The notes below the pieces were generated by a model. It saw nothing but the letters and a program-made list of their open reading frames with translations. It was not told the DNA's origin and made no database searches. DNA of 64,000 bases. It comes from Larkinella punicea. Lineage in GTDB: Bacteria; Bacteroidota; Bacteroidia; Cytophagales; Spirosomataceae. A program made the translations under genes and the position numbers. Shown here piece after piece: positions 51,466 through 59,922 of the stretch (position 1 is the stretch's first letter; every line of letters starts with the position of its first letter). Location of the stretch: positions 124,001 to 188,000 of the forward strand of contig NZ_QOWE01000004.1 of assembly GCF_003334855.1 (NCBI RefSeq), in the 5' to 3' direction.

Positions 51466-52017
51466 TCAGGACAACAACTCGGGGGGAGGAGAATAAACCG
51501 GCAGACTGCGGGTCGACAAATGGGAAGTAAACGACGGAATTCGCACCAGCTTCTCGTTCCAGTCGTACAGGAAAAACCAGGTACGGGCGCGGTTGATGGG
51601 CGAATATTCCTTTAAAAACAATTTAAGCAGGTTATTGGCTTTTTTAGCCGATTCGGATGCGCCGGTGGCAAACTGCTCCTTCACGAAGGAAAGCAGATCG
51701 CGCTGAAAGAACGATTTGGCCTGGTTGACGTAGCCGGAGATGTGCAGCGTATCGCCCGAGACATCCAGATTAACAATTTCGTAGAAACTGCCCCGGTATT
51801 TAAACCCTTCCGGTTTGCTCTGCGTCAGAATGGCCTCATTGGGGTGTTTTTGAAGCGGTATTTGAAACTCGACAATGTGATCGACCGATGAAAAAACCGT
51901 AACCCGTTCCGACAATTCATGCTGTTCCTGCCACTGCACACCGACAAGCACCAGCAGATGCCCCAGCATGTGGTAAAGCAAGACAACGAATAAACCGAAG
52001 GAGATAAACCGTTTCAC
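51466..52017 (-). CDS. Membrane-anchored hypothetical protein
   Basis: 183 aa with an N-terminal helix (KRFISFGLFVVLLYHMLGHLLVLV) and an extracytoplasmic domain containing VEFQIPLQKHPNEAILTQSKPEGFKYRGSFYEIVNLDVSGDTL and a Trp-rich NRARTWFFLYDW. No recognised family. It has a perfect -7 element upstream (52043-52050) and is the first gene of the leftward series. The 241 nt that follow (51225-51465) hold no recognised gene. Confidence 0.65.
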   Translation of the reverse strand: MKRFISFGLFVVLLYHMLGHLLVLVGVQWQEQHELSERVTVFSSVDHIVEFQIPLQKHPNEAILTQSKPEGFKYRGSFYEIVNLDVSGDTLHISGYVNQAKSFFQRDLLSFVKEQFATGASESAKKANNLLKLFLKEYSPINRARTWFFLYDWNEKLVRIPSFTSHLSTRSLPVYSPPPELLS

Positions 52018-52042
52018 AAATCTTTATTCGGTAAAATTTACT

Positions 52043-52050
52043 CAAATATA
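52043..52050 (-). promoter_or_regulatory. Putative -7 element for the leftward gene series
   Basis: Minus-strand TATATTTG matches TAnnTTTG and lies 25 nt before the ATG at 52017. It could start transcription of the genes running down to 38723, although the 241-nt gap after the first gene may hold another promoter. Confidence 0.5.
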
Positions 52051-52125
52051 CTATATCCTTGGAATCTTGCTACTTTGTGCGAAAATTTTCAAATTGAATT
52101 TTGCGGTTTCAGGTCGTTATTACGC

Positions 52126-52932
52126 TTACTGAGCCGCGAGTTCCACCGTTAACGCAAACCGGGTCGGAGCCATTGTGGGGCCACTAAAACCACCTCCACC
52201 CCCTCCGCCGTACATGCCGCGTCGGCCATACATCCCGCCACCGTACATGCCACCACCCATGCCGCCCATGCCCATGTTGCTCGAATTGGACGAACTCTGC
52301 TTGGGCCGTTCCGGAACGCCGGATTCAAAACCGATGGCGAGGGGTGTTCCCGAACCGGGTTTGGCATTGAGCAAGGCCAGTGGAATCGTCAGATGGTAGA
52401 CCAGCCGACCAGCTTTGTCTTCCAGTCGCCCCGTGATGCCGGACGGATCGCCGGTGGCCGACACCAGCATTTCGTCTTCGGCGACAAGGTGGATGAGTTT
52501 CATCTCGATTTTCCGGTCAATCAGTTGCTTCGTCATCGTCGACCGATCCGTGGGGCCGGCTTTGGCGCCCAACGCCACGGGGCGCCCGGTTGCGGGGTCC
52601 ATTTCTTCGGGTAGCGGAAACTGAATACCGCGCCAGGTTTTTTTCTTGCCTTTCTGATCGAGCCAGATGGTGCTGCCGAACAGCAGGGATTTAAACTGAT
52701 CCTGGTCGTTGTCCAACTGGAATGTCAGGAACAATTTGTCTGCATTGTTCACGGCCACCACGTGGACTTTCGCGTTTTCCAGAAAAACTTCCGGACGCGA
52801 CGTACTGTCGGCGGTTGCTCCGGTAGCAGTTGGCACACTGGTCCAGGTACTTTTTACCGGAACCGATTTTTGAGCCACGGCCACCCCGGCGGCCAGAAAT
52901 ATCAATATACCGATCAATGCGTTTCGTTTCAT
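52126..52932 (-). CDS. Exported protein with Gly/Met/Tyr-rich segment
   Basis: 268 aa; MKRNALIGILIFLAAGVAVAQK is a signal peptide, so ATG 52932 is used rather than the longer open frame. A beta-rich N-terminal part (VFLENAKVHVVAVNNADKLFLTFQL, then WLDQKGKKKTWRGIQFPLPEEMD) is followed near residue 215 by a low-complexity stretch rich in Gly, Met, Tyr and Arg (for example GMGGMGGGMYGGGMYGRRGM) and a short C-terminal strand (TRFALTVELAAQ). No family is recognised. The low-complexity part could be a metal-binding or flexible surface linker. Confidence 0.72.
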   Translation of the reverse strand: MKRNALIGILIFLAAGVAVAQKSVPVKSTWTSVPTATGATADSTSRPEVFLENAKVHVVAVNNADKLFLTFQLDNDQDQFKSLLFGSTIWLDQKGKKKTWRGIQFPLPEEMDPATGRPVALGAKAGPTDRSTMTKQLIDRKIEMKLIHLVAEDEMLVSATGDPSGITGRLEDKAGRLVYHLTIPLALLNAKPGSGTPLAIGFESGVPERPKQSSSNSSNMGMGGMGGGMYGGGMYGRRGMYGGGGGGGFSGPTMAPTRFALTVELAAQ

Positions 52933-53126
52933 TGCCTGAGTTGAGGAGTAGGGAATGAACGGATTTTCACCCGTTTTCATAGGCGTGCTAAGGTACGGTT
53001 TTTTCGTGGAAAGGCATAGCGAACGACAATCGCTCCGCTTCTTCGCTACTTTTTTAGCCACCGGACGACACAAAAGACGGTTTCCATTAGTTTATTTCGG
53101 AAGGAAGTCGCACCGATCCACACGCT

Positions 53127-54719
53127 ATGAGTTCTACCCCAACCCACTTTAGAAATAGCCCGTCTGCGGAGGAACAGCTTGTCCTGATGCAGGCCATCCT
53201 GGATGCCTCACAAAATGTCATGGCGTATTGTGTCCCGATGCGCAACGAGCAGGCCCAAATCGTTGATTTTTCGTATCGGATTGCCAACCAGGGTCTCGCT
53301 CAGTTGTTGGGTATCGAACGGAGCCAGATCATGGAAAAGCCGTTGACGCACTGGTTTCCGAACGCAAGGGAACTGGGCTTGTTTCAACAGTATGTCGACG
53401 TAATTGAAACAAAAGAGTCCAGAATTGTTGAATTTCCCTATGGTGACCAGGCTTGTGACGGTTGTTTCCTCATTACTGCCACTCCTCTGCAGGAGGGTAT
53501 CGTGCTTTCATTTGTGGATATTACCGACCAGAAACGGGCCAGAGTGGCCCAGCAGGAACAGGCTGAACTCTTGCAGGCAACGCTGGATGCATCGTTGAAT
53601 AGTACCATCGCCATGCGGGCGATACGGGACGACTCCGGGCAGATCATCGACTTCCTGATGCAAACCGCCAACCGGGCTGTCGAACGGGATCTGTTTCTGC
53701 CACCCGAGAAAATTGCCGGACACCGGCTGCTGGCGGTTTTTCCCGGCAACATCGAATCCGGCCTGTTCGAATTCTACCAGCGGGTGGCCGATACGGGAAA
53801 AACTGATCAAACGACGCAGTATTACATCGACGCAAACGGATTGGAAGCCTGGTTCACGGTGGCCGCTGTCCGGCAGAGCACCGACCAGATTGTGATCACG
53901 TTTATGAACATCACCGAGAGCAAATTGCAGGAACTGCGGTTGAAGAAATCCAATGAGGATTTACTGCGATCCAACGAACTGCTGGAACAGTTTGCCTATG
54001 GTGCCAGCCACGATTTGCAGGAACCGCTGCGGAAAATTCAGGCGTTCGGCGATCTGCTTCTCGATCAGTATGGGAGTCAGTTAGGCGATGGCGCCACGGT
54101 TTTGCAGCGAATGCAGTCGGCCGCCAGCCGGATGTCCGGGTTGATTCAGGATTTGCTGATGTATTCCCGGCTTTCTACGCAAAAACCCGCTCCGGTTGCA
54201 GTATCACTAAATTCGTTGATCAACGATGTGCTGTCGGATTTGGAACTAATGATTCAGGATAAAAACGCCGTCATTGAAGTCGATTCACTGCCCACCATCA
54301 ACGGTAGTGTCAGCCAGTTGCGGCAACTGTTTCAGAACCTGCTCATCAATGCCCTGAAATTCTCGTTCCCAAACACGCCCCCTCACATTCGAATTTCGTT
54401 TCGGGAGGTGCGACTGGGTGACTTACCGGCGGGGCTGGTCTTTCCGGTTCTGCCCGTCGCGCTGAAACCGCTCCAGAAAACGATCCGGTTTTTTGAAATC
54501 AGCGTTCAGGACAACGGGATTGGTTTCAAAACCGAATACCGCCACCAGATTTTTAAAGCCTTCCAGCGTTTACACAGCCAGAACAGCCAGTACGCCGGAA
54601 CCGGCCTGGGATTGGCGATCGTAAAAAAAGTCGTCGAAAACCACTTTGGAGCGATTCTGGCAGAAAGCCGGGAAGGCCAGGGGGCGGTTTTTCGGATTTA
54701 CCTGCCGACGAGTTATTGA
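53127..54719 (+). CDS. PAS domain histidine kinase
   Basis: 530 aa, cytosolic. Two PAS domains: about 20-150 (QAILDASQNVMAYCVPMRNEQ) and about 150-275 (QATLDASLNSTIAMRAIRDDSG). Then HisKA with H295 (YGASHDLQEPLRKIQAF) and HATPase_c (LLINALKFSFPNTPP, DNGIGFKTEYRHQIF, GTGLGLAIVKKVV). It resembles the kinase of the Kai operon (same ASHDLQEPLRKI motif). No response regulator is adjacent, so the partner is elsewhere. It is convergent with a lytic transglycosylase gene. Confidence 0.92.
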   Translation: MSSTPTHFRNSPSAEEQLVLMQAILDASQNVMAYCVPMRNEQAQIVDFSYRIANQGLAQLLGIERSQIMEKPLTHWFPNARELGLFQQYVDVIETKESRIVEFPYGDQACDGCFLITATPLQEGIVLSFVDITDQKRARVAQQEQAELLQATLDASLNSTIAMRAIRDDSGQIIDFLMQTANRAVERDLFLPPEKIAGHRLLAVFPGNIESGLFEFYQRVADTGKTDQTTQYYIDANGLEAWFTVAAVRQSTDQIVITFMNITESKLQELRLKKSNEDLLRSNELLEQFAYGASHDLQEPLRKIQAFGDLLLDQYGSQLGDGATVLQRMQSAASRMSGLIQDLLMYSRLSTQKPAPVAVSLNSLINDVLSDLELMIQDKNAVIEVDSLPTINGSVSQLRQLFQNLLINALKFSFPNTPPHIRISFREVRLGDLPAGLVFPVLPVALKPLQKTIRFFEISVQDNGIGFKTEYRHQIFKAFQRLHSQNSQYAGTGLGLAIVKKVVENHFGAILAESREGQGAVFRIYLPTSY

Positions 54720-54741
54720 TTTTAAACGTTTATAAGAGATG

Positions 54742-55944
54742 TTATAAGGCCTTCCAGGTCACAATCCACCCCGCTTTTAACGCTTCCAGATCCGGCAACG
54801 GGATTCCACTTTCTCCCGTTGAAACATCGACGGCGATCAGGGGCAGAGACGTTAGCGTGCGGTTTTTCAACGACCAGACCTTCCGGGTGCGAAAATACAT
54901 CCTGCCGTTGGTCACGTCCACGTCCTCCAGCAAGGCATACAGCAAATCGCCCTCCTCAAAACGGATGCCCTCTAACTCGACTCCCCGAATCAGCGTGAAC
55001 GTCCACACCTGCCCCACTTCTACCTTGCCCGCTTCCACCAACTTCGCCCGTAAACCGTTGTGAACCAGTGCCGATAGCTTAGCCAACTGCATCTCATCCA
55101 CTTTCCGGCGCGATTCGTCCGGCAGCGCAGGCAAGGCGAGTGCGGTAGTGCCCGCCGGGCCTACTGCTTCCTCAGCCAGCGTCTCCGACAGCAAATCGGC
55201 GTCGGGATCATCCACCTCTTCGCCCGGCAACGGACTGCTCAGATAGGCAATCGTTTCGCTGTCGATCAGGTGATCATAAGCCCGGTAGTTTGTAAGCAGT
55301 TCTTTAAACGCCACGATCCGGTAGAGGTAATGGCCGGTTTCCGGGTTCAGTTTGAGGTAATAATAATCCGTCTCCTGCTGCCGCCGGATGTTTTTCAGCA
55401 AATTGCCGATTCCCATGTTGTAGGCAGCCGCGACCAGCGTCCACGACCCCAACTGATCGTGCAGATACCGCAAATACCGGCAGGCGGCATTGGTTGATTT
55501 TTGCAGATCCTGCCGTTCATCCCGACCAACCCGGGTGGTCAACCCCAGTTCGCGGGCGGTGGCCGGCATCAATTGCCAGTAGCCCATCGCCCCTTTCGGC
55601 GACACCGCCCGGCTTCGCAGCGCACTTTCGACCAGTGGCAGGTACTTGAAATCCGGCGGAATCTGGTAGTGGGCCAGAATGGGTTCGATGGCAGCAAAGA
55701 AACCAGCCGCCCGAATTCGCAACCGGTACAACGCCCGGTTCCGGGTCGCATGGTCCGCCAGCGCCTTCATCAACCGCCGGGCAACCTGCTGCTCCTGTGT
55801 CGGCACGGTTTCTCCGCAGAAAGACAGGGGCGGTAATTCATTCTCCCGCAACATTCCGACGGAGTCCACCAGGCTATTGTTGCCGTAGGCTCCCGAACCA
55901 ATACTGATCCCGACTATCAACATCATTCCGAACCACAAACGCAT
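54742..55944 (-). CDS. Lytic transglycosylase (SLT/GH23), first of tandem pair
   Basis: 400 aa. Signal peptide (RLWFGMMLIVGISIGSGAYG). The SLT domain (about 95-215) has the catalytic Glu in PLVESALRSRAVSPKGAMGYWQLMPATA and the conserved AAYNMGIGNLLK. It cleaves the peptidoglycan MurNAc-GlcNAc bond. A C-terminal part (about 300-400) with VGQVWTFTLIRGVELEGIRF and WTVWK-like end is not recognised. The next gene upstream (56392-57474) is a paralogue. A palindromic repeat lies between them. Confidence 0.9.
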   Translation of the reverse strand: MRLWFGMMLIVGISIGSGAYGNNSLVDSVGMLRENELPPLSFCGETVPTQEQQVARRLMKALADHATRNRALYRLRIRAAGFFAAIEPILAHYQIPPDFKYLPLVESALRSRAVSPKGAMGYWQLMPATARELGLTTRVGRDERQDLQKSTNAACRYLRYLHDQLGSWTLVAAAYNMGIGNLLKNIRRQQETDYYYLKLNPETGHYLYRIVAFKELLTNYRAYDHLIDSETIAYLSSPLPGEEVDDPDADLLSETLAEEAVGPAGTTALALPALPDESRRKVDEMQLAKLSALVHNGLRAKLVEAGKVEVGQVWTFTLIRGVELEGIRFEEGDLLYALLEDVDVTNGRMYFRTRKVWSLKNRTLTSLPLIAVDVSTGESGIPLPDLEALKAGWIVTWKAL

Positions 55945-56095
55945 AGCGACCAGGAAATTTATGCTTAGACGCCGGGAATGATGGAGAGTAACGCCGAAAC
56001 CGCACAGCTTCGAAAATCGATTTCGGAAGTCAGTTTATTCGTTCACTAAAAGTTACTTTTCTACTGGCTTCATTCCTTTATTTACCAAAGATGAT

Positions 56096-56276
56096 GCCCT
56101 ATCGGGGCTTAACAGCGCAGCGTCGGTAGATCGATCAGGTGATTCAATCATTCAATGTGCCGTCAGGTACATAGCATTCGGTAGAGACAGGGCTGTCGCG
56201 TGCCTGATGGCACGCAAAGAAATCGGGTCATTCTTTGTACCTACCGATGCTTCGCTGTTAAGCCCCTGACAGGGCA
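56096..56276. repeat. Nested palindromic repeat, family A, copy 2
   Basis: Left arm AACAGCGCAGCGTCGGTAGA at 56111-56130, identical to copy 1; right arm 56241-56259 pairs with two changes. Inner pieces GTGCCGTCAGGTAC (56157-56170, reverse complement of 11306-11319) and GTGCCTGATGGCAC (56200-56213). The outer flanks GCCCTATCGGGGCTT and AGCCCCTGACAGGGC extend the pairing. Confidence 0.85.
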
Positions 56277-56342
56277 AAATCCATTCCTGTCCCTCCTGTT
56301 CTGTCACCCCTAAAATAACTTGACAATCAATTTATTATCAAT

Positions 56343-56370
56343 AAAAAAGGGACGCAAGCGTCCCTTTTTT
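56343..56370 (-). terminator. Terminator of the second transglycosylase gene
   Basis: AAAAAAGGGACGC and GCGTCCCTTTTTT form a perfect 13-bp stem with a 2-nt loop core, with A/T tracts on both sides. It lies 21 nt beyond the stop at 56392 and could work in both directions. Confidence 0.88.
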
Positions 56371-56391
56371 ATACTGAAATCATTTCGATTA

Positions 56392-57474
56392 CTACACCCA
56401 ATCCCAATCGAAGAGGGGCTGCATTTTGCGTTTGGCGGCCAGGAAAACCTGCCACAGCCGCGTTCGGCGGAACCGCAGCACCCGCAGACCCAGCAATCCG
56501 GCCATCGCCGTCGGGGTTTGGGCGGCAGAAGCCGTCATGGACGTGGAACCGGCATCCGAAGCACCGCTGGTATCTTCCGATTCACCAATGATTTGTGCGA
56601 GGGCTTCTTCCAGTAGATTCCGGCTGCGTGGTCCCCAGGTAGGCTCAGGTTCGAGACCCGGTTCGCCGGAGGCATGAATAATGGGTTCAACACCCGGCTG
56701 GAAACGCTCGCCCGGTAAAGGCCGGGTCAGATCGGCCAGCACGGCGGGGCTCAACATATCGCTGTACATCCTGGGGCGGGTCAGCAACTCTTTATAGGCC
56801 AACACACGGTACAGATACGTACTGGTTTCGCGGTGGAGCCGCAGGTTGTAATAACTCCGGATGCCCTGTTGGTCGATGCGGTTTTGAACGTGGGTAACGC
56901 CACTGTTGTAAGCGGCCGCAACCAGCGTCCAGGAACCCAATTCGCGGTGCAACTCACGCAGGTACCGGCAGGCGGCCACGGTCGACTTGTAAAGATCCCT
57001 CCGTTCGTCGAGTCCATGTCTGACAATAAGGCCATTGTCGCGGGCGGTTTGGGGCATCAACTGCCAGTAGCCACCTGCACCCTTGGGGGATGTGCTGGTG
57101 CCCGACAAGTCGCTTTCAACCAATGGCAAGTACTTAAAGTCTTTGGGAATGTTGTACTTGGCCAGAATGGGTTCGATGACCGGAAAAAACTTAACCGCCC
57201 GTTTCCGAAGCCGGAGCAGATAATCCCGATGACGGGATTGTTTAAGCAAAACCGTTACCCAACGTCTGGTAACATTGGACTGCCGAAGGGGAACAAACTC
57301 CCCGCAAAATTGAACGGGTTGTAAACTTTGGATGGTTTCAGTTCCCGGCAACCTTACACTAACGGTGCCATTGGAGTGGGACGTAAACTCTCTTGAATGT
57401 ACGTCCAGAGGTGCCGACAAACCAATGGTTTTAAGCGTCGACAGCATCAGAATAATACTTGCTTCTTTTATCAA
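56392..57474 (-). CDS. Lytic transglycosylase (SLT/GH23), second of tandem pair
   Basis: 360 aa. The SLT domain (about 100-215) has catalytic Glu in PLVESDLSGTSTSPKGAGGYWQLMPQ and AAYNSGVTHVQNRI. It is clearly paralogous to the neighbour at 54742 (shared FCGE, AVKFFPVIEPILAKYNIPKDFKYLPLVES). The assigned start is TTG (MIKEASIILM), which yields a signal peptide-like segment; ATG at 57447 is the alternative. The C-terminal 100 residues are Pro/Ser/Ala-rich (GASDAGSTSMTASAAQ) and differ from the neighbour. 57475-57620 upstream holds no gene. Confidence 0.88.
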   Translation of the reverse strand: MIKEASIILMLSTLKTIGLSAPLDVHSREFTSHSNGTVSVRLPGTETIQSLQPVQFCGEFVPLRQSNVTRRWVTVLLKQSRHRDYLLRLRKRAVKFFPVIEPILAKYNIPKDFKYLPLVESDLSGTSTSPKGAGGYWQLMPQTARDNGLIVRHGLDERRDLYKSTVAACRYLRELHRELGSWTLVAAAYNSGVTHVQNRIDQQGIRSYYNLRLHRETSTYLYRVLAYKELLTRPRMYSDMLSPAVLADLTRPLPGERFQPGVEPIIHASGEPGLEPEPTWGPRSRNLLEEALAQIIGESEDTSGASDAGSTSMTASAAQTPTAMAGLLGLRVLRFRRTRLWQVFLAAKRKMQPLFDWDWV

Positions 57475-57620
57475 AACAGACTTAGTTGTTGTTTACGTCA
57501 ACACGACGGTCACGGTTTAATAAAAAGTCATTCATACGAAGCTAGTTGATTTTCTGGACTTTACCAAATTCAGGTCTGTATAAATTACTAAACGGCAATC
57601 CTACTAACGCCATAGAATAC

Positions 57621-59753
57621 TCAGAGAATACGGCCGAGCAGGGCGGCCACAATCCGGATTTTGGTGTAATCGTAGCGCCCCTGCAACGCATCATACACGG
57701 GCTTTAACGCGTTGTTTTCCACCCCCACCCGGGCAATGGCCCGCTCAATCTCAAGGCGGTCGGCGGTGTCGACCAGAGCCGCCAGATCGACCTCATATCC
57801 GTTGCCGGCGAGGTAGATTAAATGCATCGCGATGGTCGACGAAGACAGCTTCCGCTCCTCCGCAATTTCGTCAACGGTTTTGCCCTGCTGGTAGAGTTCG
57901 AAGGTTAGTAAATGCGTTGAACCTTTCAAGGTCGTGCCTTCACGCGCCTGGCCGGTCAAAAACCCGGCAATGACTTCCATAAACCGTTTCCCGAACAATT
58001 GCAGCTTCCGGTCGCCCACCCCGCTCACATTTCGGAAGGCTTCGGGCGTAGTGGGGCGCAGGCGGCTCATTTCCTCCAGCGACGAATCCGTGAAAACCAC
58101 ATACGGCGGCACATTCTGTTCGTCGGCCAGTTGTTTCCGCAACACCCGCAACCGCTCGAAGAGATCGTCGCGAACCGTCTCGGTTTTGGTCTTCGGTTTT
58201 TGTTCGGACTTGAGCTGGGCCGCATCTTCCGGCTTGATCAGTTGGATTTTTCGATCCTGAAACAAAACCGCATCCGCCAGAATCCCGCGTCGCAACGAAT
58301 AGTGGTCGTCGTAAGCAATCTCAATAACCCCGATGTTGATGAGTTGCTGGATATAACTCCGCCACTCGTCAAATTTCAGATCACTGCCCGCGCCGTAGGT
58401 TTTAATCAGGTGGTAATTATTCTGCATCACGGTCTGGTTCCGCGAACCGCGCAGGACGTCGATCAGCGTATTGACCGGCACCTGTTCCTTCAGCCGGACA
58501 ATCGCGGAGAGGGCTTTCTGGGCCAGCACGGTGCCGTCGAACATCACCCGTGGATTCTGGCAAACATCGCAGTTGCCACAGGGTTCGCTCAGTTCTTCCG
58601 AAAAATAACTCAGCAAAACCTGACGCCGGCACGAATGCGCTTCGGCATACTGCTGAATCCGCTCCAGTTTCGCCATTTGCAACCCCAGATTGGCGGGGGC
58701 ATTTTCGGACAACATTTCCTTCCAGCTTGCCACGTCGGCAAAGCTGTAGAACAAAACCGTATCGGCGGCAGAACCGTCGCGCCCGGCCCGACCGATTTCC
58801 TGGTAAAAACTTTCCAGGTTTTTGGGCATGTTATAATGAATCACCCAGCGCACGTTGGATTTGTCGATGCCCATGCCAAAGGCAATGGTGGCACAGATGA
58901 TGCGAATGTCGTCCCGAACAAATTCTTCCTGTGCCTGCGAGCGGCTTTCGGCACTCATCCCGGCGTGGTAGTAGCCGGCCCGGTAGCCCTTTTCCTGCAG
59001 TTTGGCAGCCAGGCTTTCCGTCGATTTCCGGCTCTGGCAGTAGATAATGCCGGAGTTATCGGGCTGCAGGGCCAAAAACCGTTCGATCTGCTGAATGCGT
59101 TTCAGTCCGGGTAATACCTTCAGGCTCAGGTTCGGGCGGTTGAAGGACGCCACAAAAACCGCCGGATCGTTCAGGTGAAGCTGGTTGATGATGTCCTGGC
59201 GGGTCAGTTTGTCGGCGGTGGCGGTCAGAGCCGCCACCGGCACGTCCGGAAAATGCTTTTTCAGCATCGCCAACTGCGTATATTCCGGGCGAAAATCGTG
59301 CCCCCAGGATGAAATACAGTGGGCTTCGTCGACGGCAAACAGGCTGATTTGCAAGGTCTTCAGAAATACGAAAAACGATTCCGACAGCATTTTTTCGGGC
59401 GAAACGTAAAGGAGTTTCAATTTGCCGGCCTGGCAATCCTGCTCAATTTCCCGCTGCTCGCGGCTGCTCTGGGTGCTGTTCAGAAAAGCCGCCGGAATTC
59501 CGTTCAGCAACAGGGCTTCGACCTGGTCTTTCATCAGCGCAATCAGGGGTGACACCACCAGGCAAACACCCGGTTTCATCAGCGCCGGAATCTGAAAGCA
59601 CACCGACTTCCCTCCGCCCGTCGGCATCAGCACGAGCGAATCGCGGCCATCCAGCAAGGTCCGGACGACGGTTTCCTGCATGGGCCGGAACCGGTCGTAG
59701 CCGTAGTATTGCTTCAGAACATCAACAGGTTTCAGTGTTTTTGTTTCGTTCAT
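57621..59753 (-). CDS. recQ: ATP-dependent DNA helicase RecQ
   Basis: 710 aa, a normal length. Helicase motif I LMPTGGGKSVCFQIPAL, motif II VDEAHCISSWGHDFRPEY, motif VI region HYNMPKNLESFYQEIGRAGRDG. The RecQ-C zinc cluster is CRRQVLLSYFSE...PCGNCDVC, followed by an RQC winged helix, an HRDC domain (about 525-600) and a C-terminal HTH_40-like segment (FELYQQGKTVDEIAEERKLSSSTIAMHL). It unwinds DNA at stalled forks and breaks. The upstream gap carries the second family B palindrome 18 nt before its start codon. Confidence 0.96.
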   Translation of the reverse strand: MNETKTLKPVDVLKQYYGYDRFRPMQETVVRTLLDGRDSLVLMPTGGGKSVCFQIPALMKPGVCLVVSPLIALMKDQVEALLLNGIPAAFLNSTQSSREQREIEQDCQAGKLKLLYVSPEKMLSESFFVFLKTLQISLFAVDEAHCISSWGHDFRPEYTQLAMLKKHFPDVPVAALTATADKLTRQDIINQLHLNDPAVFVASFNRPNLSLKVLPGLKRIQQIERFLALQPDNSGIIYCQSRKSTESLAAKLQEKGYRAGYYHAGMSAESRSQAQEEFVRDDIRIICATIAFGMGIDKSNVRWVIHYNMPKNLESFYQEIGRAGRDGSAADTVLFYSFADVASWKEMLSENAPANLGLQMAKLERIQQYAEAHSCRRQVLLSYFSEELSEPCGNCDVCQNPRVMFDGTVLAQKALSAIVRLKEQVPVNTLIDVLRGSRNQTVMQNNYHLIKTYGAGSDLKFDEWRSYIQQLINIGVIEIAYDDHYSLRRGILADAVLFQDRKIQLIKPEDAAQLKSEQKPKTKTETVRDDLFERLRVLRKQLADEQNVPPYVVFTDSSLEEMSRLRPTTPEAFRNVSGVGDRKLQLFGKRFMEVIAGFLTGQAREGTTLKGSTHLLTFELYQQGKTVDEIAEERKLSSSTIAMHLIYLAGNGYEVDLAALVDTADRLEIERAIARVGVENNALKPVYDALQGRYDYTKIRIVAALLGRIL

Positions 59754-59770
59754 TGGTTTTGTTGGTTTTA

Positions 59771-59920
59771 CCCGCCCTGACAGCGGTCGAAGACCCTGTC
59801 AGCGGCCCTTTACGATCTGCCTTGCCGCTGACAGGGTCTTTTCAATCTGACCTGCCGCTGCCGGGTCCTTTTTCAATCTGACTTGCCGCTGACAGGGTCT
59901 TCGACCGCTGTCAGGGCGGG
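59771..59920. repeat. REP-like palindrome, family B, copy 2
   Basis: Outer arms 59771-59806 and 59885-59920 are exact reverse complements (36 bp, starting CCCGCCCTGACAGCGGTCGA). Between them lie two extra right-half units of about 30 bp (TGCCGCTG(A/C)C(A/G)GGGTC... followed by CAATCTGAC). The element fills the gap between recQ and the next gene; it ends 2 nt before that gene's stop. Confidence 0.88.
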
Positions 59921-59922
59921 CT

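Larger units (their letters stand above)
55945..56391. other. 447-nt intergenic region between the two transglycosylase genes
   Basis: No gene is seen. It contains the second copy of the family A palindrome (56096-56276) and the terminator of the upstream gene (56343-56370). The part next to the downstream gene (55945-56095) probably contains its promoter, but no clear TAnnTTTG element was found. Confidence 0.8.

Noticed and set aside
59549-59881. 110-aa open frame across the family B palindrome (LTAVEDPVSG...)
   Set aside because: It overlaps the recQ start on the other strand and consists of translated repeat; the match to the MFS tail is due to the repeat.
59820-59920. Possible CRISPR-like array (three units of about 30 bp)
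   Set aside because: Units are contiguous without unique spacers and are halves of a palindrome; no cas genes are present.
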